A stretch of 64,000 nt of DNA from Atrina japonica (GCA_030159075.1 BROG01000003.1:3765001-3829000), one strand, 5' to 3'; positions 46,780-58,091 are shown, counted from the first letter of the stretch. Numbers and translations: made by a program. The notes: generated by a model not told the origin, from the sequence alone.

Positions 46780-49270
46780 CATTTATAAACCTAATGTTTA
46801 GATCTACATCATACTCAACCACGTTAAAGTGCAAATATATGCTTCTAGCTTGTATTTCTTATAGAAAAGTATATATCTGCCATGGCCTGTACCATTTTGT
46901 TAGGAAAACTATTTTAACTGTCAAGATTCAGGAAGGAGGTGACTACATAATATTGTATACATGTAGGTAGATTATCTTCCACTACTGGTTGCCCACAGAG
47001 AGCCCCCATATCGATGTGTATGAAGACAGCAGATGGCAGGGGTAAACAAACTAATCCTCAGATCAGGTTCAACAAAATTTGAAAATTGCTGTCAGCCAGA
47101 TAAGGTCAAGTAATGCAGACTTCTGGGTTTATAAACATTCTGGTGACTTTGATCTTTTCTGCCGCACCATTTTCATATTTGATGCCAGCTTTATTTCACT
47201 AATGACTTCCACTCTCTGATCTTCTGGGAAAGTCTAAAAATGCATAAATTTCTTGTATGCCATTTTTATTTAATTGTTTAAATTAGTCTCCCAAAGTAAG
47301 AATAACCCAGTCGCATGTCTAAATTACTAATCTTCCAAGGATATCACAGGGAGACATTTTAGCATGTCTGTAAGTGGAAGGAATAATCCAATGACACATT
47401 TATTTGAACAGGAGGAGAAGACCTGGCAAATGGATAAATCTAGATGAAATCCTAGTTTTCTGTATATCTGATCATTCAGAAACTTGTAGGCAGATTTTAA
47501 GCCATTTACAGGAAGTTTCACCCATACCAAATGTCTTATTTTCCCCATAAATAAACCAAAATTCCCAATCCTGCTGAAAATGTATATCTCTGTGTATTGA
47601 TATTTTCTAATTTCAAAGGCATGGACATATCTGAACAAGAAGCATAAAAAAAATCACTGTCACTGATAGAGTAATGTCTGACAATCTGTTCATTGATGGA
47701 GTAGCAATGACTGTCATATCACCTGCATGTCTGATCTTATTCTTATCATTACAAACATCATTTTGCCACAGATATGGGTATGAAATGAAATTTTAACAGA
47801 AATGAAATACTCTCACTGGGGAAAGAAATAGGAGGTCTTGATACAACTAATTTGATGGAGGTGAAATTGAAGATCCGAGTTATCAAACTAATGGTGTGAA
47901 TGTCATTTTACACAATAATTGGTAGAAACATTCATATCAGAAATGAAAAAAAAAAAAACAATAAACAAAAATAATACACAAGGGGGCTCTCTCCACATTG
48001 TGAGATGTATGAAATTATTTCTCCACATTTGACTGGCTCGCTTCCCGGTCCTATAGCTAGGAGAAGATAGGTGAACTTCCAGGTAAATTCAGCATTTGTA
48101 GGATAGTTAAACAGAATAGTCTCTAGATATAATGACTAATGACTTCTCCCTGTGTTTTTGTGGGGAGAAATGAAAGGTTGCCCTTGGTGTTAAAAGTTGT
48201 GGTCAGCTTTGAATGTGAAGTTGAATAAAATGGAAAAATATGACATGGAGAGACGACTGAGTTCATCAACATGTATATAATTTCCAGTGTAATAACTTCA
48301 TGGCTGAGAGAGAATTGGTGAATTAATTATATAAGGGACTCAGCTTAGCAGGCTAACTTCTGCCAATTACTAAATTTCACTCTCCATTTCCAGCAATTTG
48401 ACACAAATTGGAAGCTGTTTTATTGCCCAGTTGGTTGAACGTTTATAAATCACCCCCAAGAAAAAAAAAACATGAAATCATTTCCTCTCACTCATGTTAT
48501 TATATGTATGTATAGATTTCCTGGACACCCTGTTGTTTACAATATAAACCATCCATGCACTTGAATTAGATTTTTCTTCATCATGGCTCCACGAGGATCG
48601 GTCAGGACCACAAATGCTAATTTCCATCTTTAATGACTGCAAGTTCTACTTGAGTAAAACTGTGAAAGTGTTTACTAAGAGAGTGAAGTCATACTTAGTA
48701 CATTTAGAATTAATTGATAAAAAACCAAAAACATAATATTTTTACACACAACCGAAGCGAATGACTCAGTTTAGTACCATTGCCTGTTGTGATACATACG
48801 AGTCTGAATAAATGTTGAATCAATGTGGAGCCATTAGCTGATCAGACTGGGATATCATCTCAGCAAATAAAGTGATTCAGTACCATGGAAATTTACAGTA
48901 AAACATTTGTAACAATTTAATTAACAGAACGAGAGAAATCTGACAATATATGTAAGATATATGCAATTGAGTGTAAATAATAAACATATCTGTGCTATTA
49001 CAGTAAGAACCATGTAATCAGCCTAACAGGCAAATGATAACAAACACTTGTCTAATTACATGTATAACATTAACAAGTTCATGAAATAGGTACTACTGAT
49101 ATCTGTACACCTGTCTAATCTGACTGATGTGGCTCAGTGGCTCAGTTTTTGCCTTACAGGCAGAAGGAATCAGGAATTAAATATATACAATAATACATGT
49201 AGGGCTTACAATATATCTGTCTGCATAAAAATCAAATTGCAATAATCTTTCTACTTTTGTCATAGAACAT
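46780..49270. other. AT-rich non-coding DNA
   Basis: No supported exon. The minus frame 47327-47638 (103 codons) has ordinary amino-acid composition but no recognisable motif or splice context. TGTGGCTCAGTGGCTCAG at about 49129 resembles a tRNA A box without the rest of a SINE. Confidence 0.45.
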
Positions 49271-49600
49271 GACCAAAGGTTATCAAGTGTGATTTAACAA
49301 GTCATGGACTAGTGTCCTGCCATGTGGAGTCTATGGTAATCAGGTGTGAGTTAACAAGTCATGGACTGGTGTCCTGCCATGTGGAGTCTATGGTAATCAG
49401 GTGTGAGTTAACAAGTCATGGACTGGTGTCCTGCCATGTGGAGTCTATGGTAATCAGGTGTGAGTTAACAAGTCATGGACTGGTGTCCTGCCATGTGGAG
49501 TCTATGGTTATCAGGTGTGAGTTAACAAGTCACAGACTTTTGTCCTGCCACCTGGAGTCTATGGTTATCAGGTGTGAGTTGTTACGTCATGGTGCACTTT
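49271..49600. repeat. 57-bp minisatellite, nearly six units
   Basis: The unit is GTCCTGCCATGTGGAGTCTA, then TGGTAATCAGGTGTGAGTTA and ACAAGTCATGGACTGGT. Middle units are identical; outer ones diverge (TGGTTATCAAGTGTGATTTA on the left, CACAGACTTTTGTCCTGCCA on the right). Because 57 is a multiple of three, the frame 49312-49608 stays open through the array and reads a 19-residue repeat beginning MSCHVESMVIRCEL. That is expected from the period and is not evidence of a gene. Confidence 0.92.
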
Positions 49601-49895
49601 CATTATGAGTCCCATCCTCATCTATTGTATAAGTACATGTGCCAGCTTTTGTAGCCAAAATGAAGTATATACATGTACAAAATGATACCACCGAACACTT
49701 ATAAATCAAATTTCATTTAACTAATACATAAATTGATACCAATAAGATAAACCAGAGCAATCAATAATAAAATCTGTCGCTACTATTTAACGTATAAGCC
49801 ATTATACTAATTAGTAATTTAAAAGTAATCAAATTAATTAGGATTTTGTGAGTGAAAATAACCATGTCATCTAATATCAAAGAGGAAATGGCATC

Positions 49896-49912
49896 TTTCT
49901 TTCTCTCTCTCT

Positions 49913-49968
<56 letters not shown>
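49896..49968. repeat. (TC)n(AC)n microsatellite
   Basis: A short TC tract followed by about 27 AC repeats, ending where the next element starts. Confidence 0.95.
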
Positions 49969-49969
<1 letters not shown>

Positions 49970-50151
49970 GGAATCTCATTATCTTCAAATTCACAAGATC
50001 ACCCCAATTACTTCGAGTTATCCAAAACTTTAGATTACTGAAATTTTAATTACCCTATTTTCCTCTCCATATAAAATCAGGACCAACAGTTCAACTTTGA
50101 AACATCCAGATTTCGACTTATCCAATTCTGTCATAACAATCTTTCACTGTA
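49966..50151. mobile_element. Possible MITE (ACAGTGGAATCTC type)
   Basis: It opens ACAGTGGAATCTCATTATCT, contains TTCGAGTTATCCAAAACTTT, and closes ATCTTTCACTGTA. The ends are weakly inverted. It is bracketed by the AC and AT arrays. Confidence 0.4.
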
Positions 50152-50157
50152 TGTATG

Positions 50158-50234
<77 letters not shown>

Positions 50235-50262
50235 ATAAACAGACCCATACTTTTCAATGATC

Positions 50263-50321
<59 letters not shown>
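50151..50321. repeat. Twin (AT)n arrays
   Basis: A GTAT/AT tract at 50151-50230 and a second AT tract at 50265-50321 flank 34 bp of non-repetitive sequence. Frame 50097-50321 is repeated Tyr-Ile from this array. Confidence 0.95.
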
Positions 50322-50324
<3 letters not shown>

Positions 50325-50829
50325 TATAACTGTTTTTAGGATAGACTATAAGGTTACAAAGTATGCTTATATAAACAGGTCATGTTAGTAAACATTCATA
50401 TCATTTGCAATTTATCATATTGAATAACATTAACGATAACACTGAAATAAAGATAGGCAATTGTCTACATAAATTGTCTGAATTCTTTGCATGTTGCCAT
50501 CTTCAATTATCTTCAAGTTAAAGATGAAAAAAAATAAAACCAATAAAACGTATATATATCAAAATAACTGAAATTTCAAACAACTTAAATAAATAAAAAA
50601 AAAAAAGATTTGTGATGTGTTCACTTCATATGTATTGATAAATGAACTTACATCAGGTATCTTATAAATCAACAAATAAAAGTGCAACATATCTGTACGA
50701 GTACTGAGTTATTCCCCTTTAATCTCAATTTCTCTCAACACTCGTACTCTTTCACAGACTATAATGTGAAGGGTCGAGATTTGATTTTCTCTTTTTTAGG
50801 TAAAAATTGATTGACTTAAAGGAAAATCA
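50322..50829. other. AT-rich non-coding DNA
   Basis: Nothing recognised. Confidence 0.45.
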
Positions 50830-50837
50830 CACTGACC

Positions 50838-50955
50838 TATGGGGGCTGTTTTGGGGTCAGGTTATAAGACCGATTCCCAGTGCAAAAATGGCTTGTTTCC
50901 CCCATTCAAAATATGCAAAAATTTCTAATTTAAAGTTTCAAAATAAAGAATCTTC
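50838..50955 (+). repeat. Dispersed family D fragment
   Basis: GGGGGCTGTTTTGGGGTC, GATTCCCAGTGCAAAAATGG and TTTCCCCCATTC resemble the interior of the element at 62324 (GGGGCTGAATTTCAGCCCCA, TTCCCAATGCAAAATGC). Ends are lost. Confidence 0.35.
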
Positions 50956-51184
50956 AAAGAAATGCTGTAAATCTAATTGTTTGGTTTCGGTTAAAATGTC
51001 ATATATTTTACCAATTTTTTTTTTTTTTTTTTTTATCCTGTACCCAAAACTTAGGAGGTAGCAAAATACCAGACTTAGAACAATACAAGTCCTGTCACTT
51101 AATAAAATTGGACATTTTTCAATACTGGTTCTATATAAACAGTCAAACTTATCTATACCACTCAATGGAACAGGCAAAAGTAGC

Positions 51185-51310
51185 TGTTCTACACAGGTGG
51201 ACTTTATAAAGCTGTTCATTCATTACAAAAGATAAGTTGGGTTATATTTGAATAACCATTATAGGAAGGTGCAACTTTACATGTATACGGAGGTGGCCTT
51301 TAATGCAAGT
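51185..51310. repeat. Dispersed repeat family C, copy 2
   Basis: Aligns with 19865-20035 (CAGGTGGACTTTATAAAG, TTCATTCATTACAAAAGATA, ATTTGAATAACCATTATAGG). Confidence 0.45.
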
Positions 51311-51322
51311 ATGATTATAATA

Positions 51323-51506
51323 TACAGTAAAACCTGTATATAGGGGCCACCCAAGGGAGCAGAAAATATTGGCCTTTATGTGCAGGTGACCCTTATACAC
51401 AGGTTCAATTTAGTTGAAGTATGCAGTCAAGGGATTTGAAAAAAACTGGCCTCTATAGACAGGTTATCCTTATATAGAGGTGGCCACTATAGCAGGTTTT
51501 ACTGTA
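51323..51506 (+). mobile_element. TACAGT MITE, best-preserved copy
   Basis: Perfect 14-bp inverted ends, TACAGTAAAACCTG and CAGGTTTTACTGTA, enclose 184 bp. Internal sequence GGCCACCCAAGGGAGCAG, TTATGTGCAGGTGACCC and GAAGTATGCAGTCAAGGGAT is shared with the copies at 39221, 53742 and 56573. CAGT ends with TA borders fit a Tc1/mariner-derived MITE. Confidence 0.88.
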
Positions 51507-51739
51507 GTTCTTTTTCATAATGCATCTTAATTAGGGATACCATTTTAAAAATATTTTTTGTTCATAGAACATACATGGTAAAATTTGAAATTTAATGAAT
51601 TGGGTGAATGGGAATCTTTTGGCCTACACTTAGTTATTCCCCTTGTACCTATATGCCACTTAAGATCCTAGATCTAGGTTCATATGGCTTTTGGAAGTGA
51701 CTGTTCCTTTGTCCAGCATTCAGCAAAATAAATGAAAGT
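51507..51739. other. AT-rich non-coding DNA
   Basis: Nothing recognised. Confidence 0.4.
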
Positions 51740-51744
51740 TGCAG

Positions 51745-52060
51745 GTAATTTAGATGTGACTTAAAACTGAGGTCATTAATCACATCAGGAGTGGCATGAG
51801 AACCTTCTCTGCATCAGTCCATAGCACAGGTCAAAATTTGTAGCACTTCACCTATAGCTGATGAGACTTACAACTGTGATCCAGTGTCATAGCAGACATT
51901 GGTGTCAGTCAGAAGCACAGGTCAATCAGATGAGACTTACAACTGTGATCTAGTGTCACAGCAGACATTTGTGTCAGTCAATAGCACAGGTCAAAATTTA
52001 TTGCACTTTACCTATAGCTGGTGATGCTTTCATATAAGTGAAAACGTTTGACAGGTCATA
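51745..52060 (+). mobile_element. Degenerate SINE family 1 with internal duplication
   Basis: GATGAGACTTACAACTGTGA, GTGTCATAGCAGACATTG, AGCACAGGTCAAAATTT, GCACTT(C/T)ACCTATAGCTG and GCTTTCATATAAGTGAAAAC follow the same order as the body of the SINE at 32337 (GATGAGACAGTAAAAACTGA, GTGTCATAGCAGATGTCG and so on). The segment from GATGAGACTTACAACTG to AGCACAGGTCAA is present twice in tandem near 51862 and 51927. The tRNA head is not recognisable. A further fragment is at 57505-57545. Confidence 0.6.
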
Positions 52061-52208
52061 AATTAACTTAAAAAAAAAATACTAAAGCAAACATAATAAA
52101 ATGATAAAAGGTCTAATGAATAAAGTTCTAAACAAATCCTAGCATTAGGATCAACTTCACAGAACCTGTGTATGTCATTTCAGTGATCATGTTAAAATCT
52201 GTAATGCT

Positions 52209-52232
52209 CAGGGGCATTTGTGTTTCACTAAC
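52209..52232 (-). repeat. Fragment of the 19.5-kb dispersed repeat
   Basis: GGGGCATTTGTGTTTCACTA is the complement, with one change, of the opening of the repeat at 19511. Confidence 0.4.
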
Positions 52233-52234
52233 AC

Positions 52235-52667
52235 TTCATGTTTACTTTTAAATTCTACAATCAGATCGGTTATCACGCTTTGTGCTGTACCATCTGTCGT
52301 AACAAGTTTGAAATGTGTTACATTATGAGAAAAAAAAAACGCTTTGTTATTGTTACACAAGTTTGGTTTATTTTTTACATAAGTTCCGTTTATTTTTTTA
52401 TAATTGCTGAAAGATTATGTTGGTTAAAATTCTCATCAAAATTGTAAAGACAGGAGAAAGTACAGATGTACTTAAGACAGAGACACCAATACAACATAAA
52501 AAAAACATAAAAAATTTATAAACATTTCTTAACAAATAAAATTGTACTATAATGACTGACAATAAAGGCTCTTTTCTTCTACTAGTGTTTCTACATGTAC
52601 CTCTGTAAGTATATGTAATTGTTTGTGAAGCTTTCTTCCAATTCTCATTCACAGATTGGCATACGCG
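52235..52667. other. AT-rich non-coding DNA
   Basis: Nothing supported. Frames 52238-52447 and 52398-52652 overlap on opposite strands and have no features. Confidence 0.45.
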
Positions 52668-52680
52668 GGAGTCAACATTT

Positions 52681-52851
52681 TGTTTATTTGTTTATTGTTG
52701 TTTAAGGTCCCACTCAAGAATCTTTCACTCATATGGGGAAGTCACCAAATGCTGGTGAAGGGCTTCAAAATTTGGCCTATGCTCGACACTTAGGGCCATT
52801 GAGCAGTGAGAGTTCTTTAACGTGCCGACACTACTGTGACACGGGACCTCA
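52681..52851 (-). mobile_element. SINE family 1, 5'-truncated, with target duplication
   Basis: Minus-strand copy of the SINE lacking the tRNA head. On the plus strand it shows the tail GTTTATTGTTGTTTAAGGTC, then CACTCAAGAATCTTTCACTC, GGCCTATGCTCGACACTTAG and CACGGGACCTCA. A perfect 13-bp direct repeat, GGAGTCAACATTT, flanks it at 52668-52680 and 52852-52864. The structure is that of a LINE-mobilised insertion that stopped short. Confidence 0.9.
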
Positions 52852-52864
52852 GGAGTCAACATTT

Positions 52865-53741
52865 AATTTTTGTGCAAATTTACAGGTATTTATATGGTAA
52901 TTACGCATAAAGAGAAAACAAAATGCCTAAAATATTTCTTTTTTCTGCACCAGTTTTATAGTTAATATTTGGATTTCCTCGTAATTGAGCGTCTTTAATG
53001 AAATAGATCTTGTGTTCCATTGTGTGTCTCAAAAGAGGGACATGATTTTAAAAACGGCAATGAATGATACCATTTTAGTACATGTATATAGAAAGCTTAT
53101 ATGATAATATAAACAGAATTTGGTGAAATTCAGTAAACGAGCAAGTTTTAATTCCTACAAAATCAACACAAAATATTGGTAGAATAAGAAATAAGATATA
53201 TGTAGATTAAAAGAGACATTAATTATCAGTTCAGAGTATCCACATTTTCTGATGTTTGGTGATTGCTACCCGATATATTAAGTGATGGTTAGTTGATACT
53301 TTTAATCTCAGTACCTTCGATCACACAATTTATAATCCTGTTGTTTATTCACAAATATCAAAATATGAAAAACAGGATATTAAGAATTGTTTGTTATAGA
53401 TAAAGTATATGATAATAAATATTTTTTTTCCATTCTACTCTTGAAGGTTGAAATTCATATAGCATAAATGATCAGATTAAAGGGAGGCTACTCTTACACT
53501 AAATCTTCAATAACAAATATGGCTTGTGTCATGTTGGGTGCTTCACCAATGTTTACAGAAATATACTTTGATTTTTTTCTTTTTTTAATCAGTGTTTATA
53601 TAAAAAAAATGATATGATCTCAGAGTAAACTATTAGAATGAAAATCTATATGTATATATATTTAGTGTTAATTACACATTTTCAAAATTTCATTGACTTG
53701 TAAACCTGTTTTTCACAATTATTTGTGGAGTTGAAAAGAAG
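52865..53741. other. AT-rich non-coding DNA
   Basis: Nothing recognised on either strand. Confidence 0.45.
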
Positions 53742-53921
53742 TACAGTAAAACCTGATATGGCAGCCACCTCTATAAGGATTACCTATTTATAAAGGCCAT
53801 TATTTTCAAGTCCCTTGACTGCATACTTCAACTAAATTGAACTTGTGTTTAAGGGTCACCTGCACATAAAGGTCAATATTTTCTGGTTCTTTAGGTGGCC
53901 CTATATACAGGTTTCACTGTA
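53742..53921 (-). mobile_element. TACAGT MITE, TATAGG type
   Basis: It runs from TACAGTAAAACCTGATATGG to ATACAGGTTTCACTGTA. It aligns with 39221-39403 in the same orientation, including TCCCTTGACTGCATACTTCA. Confidence 0.85.
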
Positions 53922-54111
53922 TATTGATTAAACAGTATAATTATAACTGGAAAGTCCACATTTCTTATTTTTCCTAATAACATAAATAACTAAAGAGTCC
54001 ATATTTGTTATTTTTATAATAACATAGATACTTAAAGGGGCACTAGCTGTGTTTTTCAAAAAACTATCCATTTTTACTAGTAAGATTGATAAACAATAAC
54101 AAAAAAGAGAT

Positions 54112-54150
<39 letters not shown>

Positions 54151-56160
54151 GTGTATATATATAAAAGAGATACATTCTTAAATTTCTATATATTTTGTGA
54201 AAATTGCTTGAGAAACCCAGCTTGGCACTTTTTCACTTGCAACTGATTAACTCAACCTTACTGTTTGTATATGAATACCACACTTCTATGATAAAAGAAA
54301 GTTAAATAGAATCTCCCTGAACAGCTCACAAAGTTATTTTTGCACAGGAAATCTAAAAAAAAAATAATTTTAAGTGAACACTTTCAATACATTTTATTGA
54401 GTACTAATAATTCATATCCTGAAAATTTCTCTCACACAACATCTGAAATGCTTTGAATAAGAATATTGGCAGGGAGCATATTAATTTATTTATATAAACT
54501 CATTTCATATAACTACACAGGAATGACAGATAGCATAGAAAGGGTAAGCCCTGACATCCTTTCACATGTTCAAGTAATGCTGCTGATGACTTATCCTAGG
54601 AGGCTTGATTATATGTCCCTCATCAGATGGAAGCTCAGCGGGAGCATAAAAATAAACAAACGATCACAAGGAACTAACAAACTGGTCGACATATGTAACG
54701 GAAGCTCTGTCAAATATTGCCACAGAAAACATTAGATGTCTTATTTCATATTCATGTCAAACATATATTTTATCTACAAGGTTATCTGTATCTAATAACC
54801 CCCTAACTCACACCCCCCCTAAAATACAACATAAATTGAAGGAAAACACTTCTTTATTAAAATACTGGTGTGAACAAAGTCATTGATTGTATTTATTTTT
54901 ACTTTTGCTTTTAAATCTGTCACAAGAAGAAGACAAATCTATCATTCCTAATATTCCTTCAAGGCATTCCAACAATCAATGTCTTTTTTATCTAATGATG
55001 GAGAATCTATAGTTAGCAAGAACTGTTGGATACACTATTGATTATTTTCCTCCAGTTCCCCCATTTGTAAAGCTTGCCACATGACTGCACATTACAATTG
55101 TATCGTAAGCTGTTACAAGCGACACCCAACTTCCCAGTGAAGAAGTCACATACCGCACCTGCCTCTCAAATGCAAATGAGTCCTCTTCCAATTGGTCATT
55201 TCAAAATAATGTACAATGAAAGATTTCATTTCCCTAATCATCTATTTCACAAAGACAAAAATGATCGCAAAATTTGTCAAAATGTCATAGCAACACTTTA
55301 ATATTAGTCTGATTGGAATTTTTTTTCTTCAAAAAGCAGCAATTTTAATCTGCAATACATAATTCATATAAATGATATTTATAAAGACTTCTGTGAAGAG
55401 AAAATAATGAAATAAACATGAAATACACGACTGTTTTTACACATAAAAGATTAAAAATACTCTTTAGAAATGCTTTGCCCAATGTAATATTGGCAAACAC
55501 ATTTTTTAAAACCATGAGACAGCTGCGAAAATATTATGTGGTCCTCATTATCAGCATACTAGAAAAACTGAAAACTCAACTAAAGTAAACATGGTGAAAA
55601 TTTTATCTTCTAAACTCTAATTTATAGGGAGACGCCATTCTTTTGAGGTAATCAGGACCATATGTGACGGTACTTGTCTGAACTGTTTACCAGAGTTTCA
55701 ATTTGGAGTTGAATATTTTATTATAGAGACCACAAAAGGAGTGAGAGATGTGCATCAACATACACTATAAGGAAAAAAGAAAACAACCGCAACAACAAAA
55801 CAACAACTGTAAATAAATGATATACAAAAAAAAAAAAAAGAAGGACAAAAGAAATAAGATTCCATTGTAAACATGAAAAGGTATAACATCTTGACATTTA
55901 AAAGTGACTTTTAAAACAGTATCCTTGAATAATTTGACAAATCGTTTTGAAATCGAATAATTTGAGAAAATCACCTCATACATGTTTTTCACTTGTTTGT
56001 AAACAATCATTAATGTACTACAGCATAAGATAATGTTAGAAGAGATGTCATCATTATCAGTTTGTACTTGATGTTTACAATGTCCAACTGTCAAAATGCA
56101 AGGGCCTGTACAGCTCACCTGGCTAATCTCAAATATATATGTACAGTAATAAACTTCTAA
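53922..56160. other. AT-rich non-coding DNA with a microsatellite
   Basis: (AT)n(GT)n(AT)n lies at 54112-54164. Frames 54466-54735, 55074-55301 and 55765-56118 have no recognisable domain, and the last translates A/T-rich runs. Confidence 0.5.
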
Positions 56161-56165
56161 TATAG

Positions 56166-56170
<5 letters not shown>

Positions 56171-56196
<26 letters not shown>
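56171..56196. repeat. (TA)n microsatellite
   Basis: Thirteen TA repeats. Confidence 0.9.
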
Positions 56197-56267
56197 ATAT
56201 CTATGTTTGTGTATATGCTTGTGTAGGCCTATACTCATAAGTAGGTACAGGTTCATGTGGATGTAAT

Positions 56268-56287
56268 GGGGGGGTTGGGGGGTTGGG
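56268..56287 (+). other. G-quadruplex-type motif
   Basis: G7, TT, G6, TT, G3 satisfies the usual four-run pattern if the first run is split. No linked gene. Confidence 0.5.
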
Positions 56288-56572
56288 TTGAATGTGTACA
56301 CTTATGTGTGGGTAAAGTGAGGGAGTTGCATTTGTGTGTGTGTGGCAGATTTCACGAGTGTTAGTGTTACAAGAATAGAATTAATATTAATTGAATTAAT
56401 AACATGAACTAATTGTTCAACTTTATATACATGAATATGATATTTTGTGTAATATTACATCAAACTGACATATACATATACTGAAGTAACATTAATCATA
56501 AGCATTGATATTGAAAATAGTTATTGAAATTTTCCATCCAACAAAAGTAACACTACAATGTAGAAAGTGTGA

Positions 56573-56979
56573 TACAGTGAAACCTGTAAATAGGGGCCAT
56601 CCAAGGGACCAGACAATATTGACCTTTATGTGCAGGTGACCCTTATACACAGGCAGAGTTTTTGAAATTCACCGGTCTTACCAGAAAATCCGGTAAATTT
56701 TACTAAAGTCCAGTGAAATCTATCTAATAATTGGTCCAAATGACCAGTAATTTTCTATTTCATTTCAATTGTGTATATATACAAACCAGTAAAAAAATTT
56801 CTTTGACCAGTGAAATTCCTTTATTCACGGTCCGGTTGATCAGTAATTTTTTTTTTATTTCAAAATATCTGCACAGGTTCAATTTATTTGAAGTATGCAG
56901 TCAAGGGACTTGAAAAAACTGGCATTTATAAACAGGTAATCCTTATATAGAGGTGGCCGCTATAGCAGGTTTTACTGTA
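56573..56979 (+). mobile_element. TACAGT MITE interrupted by a second element
   Basis: It begins TACAGTGAAACCTGTAAATA and ends AGCAGGTTTTACTGTA. Minus the 218-bp insertion and one duplicated CACAGG, it collapses to about 183 bp and aligns with 51323-51506. Confidence 0.88.
56654..56871. mobile_element. Nested hAT-like MITE with 6-bp duplication
   Basis: The 218-bp insertion starts CAGAGTTTTTGAAATT and its opposite strand starts CAGATATTTTGAAATA (imperfect inverted ends). CACAGG flanks it at 56648-56653 and 56872-56877. The interior repeats CCAGTGAAAT(C/T) and GACCAGTAATTTT and their relatives. The uninterrupted site is seen in the MITE at 51323. Confidence 0.85.
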
Positions 56980-57755
56980 TTAGCAACCGACTTCCTCTTT
57001 ATTTCATATATAACCTTTGTGTAACATTAGCATGAACGGAATGATTTCAGTGGGACTTGTCCATGTAACACTAACAGCCCTGAAATCTGCCATGTATGTG
57101 TGTGTTACATAACTTCAAAATCAATTTCATGCATGAAGTTTGACCAATCATATTTATAACCTGAACAGTTAACAAGACAAAAAAGCTATTAATATGCAGT
57201 ATTTCATTAAATAGTATTTATAAGCACATTACATATTGTAAAGAATTTAGTTCCCTGGGACCAAACACATCAGAAAATCATTGCATGGGGAAGAAGTCAA
57301 AAAAAATAATTGCTTTAGCTTAATTTATCAACTGCAAACTTAGGTTATGGATCTATCTGCATCAATTTAAACATTGGACTTTCAAAAACAGGCTAAGGCA
57401 ATTCCTTCAACAAGTGCTTGGCATAGGAAGTGAGTCAGAAGAAGTCTTTCAGATAAGATGTATACCTGGTTCCCATGTCACATCTAGGGGACGAAAACAA
57501 CATTGATTTCATTGGCATCAGTCCAAAGCACAGATCAAAATTTATGGCAGGTTGTTATTCACTGTTTAAAACCACAATACAAGTAAACAAAGCTTAACAG
57601 AAGTTATACTCGAGTCATGGATTAAATGAGACCAAGATCTTAGGCGAAAAAAGAGGTGTGTCCGACTTTGAAATTATAACCACATTGTTGTGCATGTAAG
57701 TCCAAGAATTGGTCAACAAGACATGTTAGAGAGACACTGAGCCCTGTAAGCTAAA
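56980..57755. other. AT-rich non-coding DNA with a SINE-1 scrap
   Basis: GGCATCAGTCCAAAGCACAG and ATCAAAATTTATGGCAGG at 57505-57545 resemble the degenerate SINE at 51745. Otherwise nothing. Confidence 0.4.
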
Positions 57756-57759
57756 CCAC

Positions 57760-58000
57760 TAGGCTTTTTTCTGCCATTTTTGGGGAACTTGCCACTGGCA
57801 ACACAACTGGGAATTTTAATCTGAATTTGTGTAACAATGGGAAAACATGTTTGCACACATGTAAATAAAAAAGTTAGGGGATCTCTTCTTTTATGCATTG
57901 ATTTGGGAAATGGGAATTTTTTTCATCATATTGGGGGGAAGGACATGTATTTTGAGGGATCATGGGGGGCGATAATCGGAACTAACATCCCCGCTATTGA
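57760..58000 (-). mobile_element. hAT-like family D element, partial
   Basis: It starts TAGGCTTTTTTCTGCC, then GCCACTGGCAACACAACTGG, and AAATGGGAATTTTTTTCATC. These are the complement of matching parts of the element at 62324. The far end has decayed. Short frames on the minus strand (57713-57898) and in the other copy (62461-62682) share a 20-residue-scale similarity around TQI..KI.SCVA.G.F.K. The plus frame 57837-58091 ends at a donor-like ACATGTAAGTA but mostly overlaps the element. Confidence 0.55.
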
Positions 58001-58091
58001 ACTAAACCTTGTGAAATCTCCATTCCATCAAGTATGTAGTAGGTGGGATTGTAAACAGCATAGATTTGATATTTACACAACATGTAAGTAA

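Noticed and set aside
47327..47638. 103-codon minus-strand frame
   Set aside because: Reasonable composition but no recognisable family, promoter or splice context. Length is within chance expectation for 64 kb.
57837..58091. 84-codon frame ending at a GTAAGTA donor-like site
   Set aside because: Most of the frame overlaps the family D transposon, and there is no acceptor or homology. The donor-like site is probably chance.
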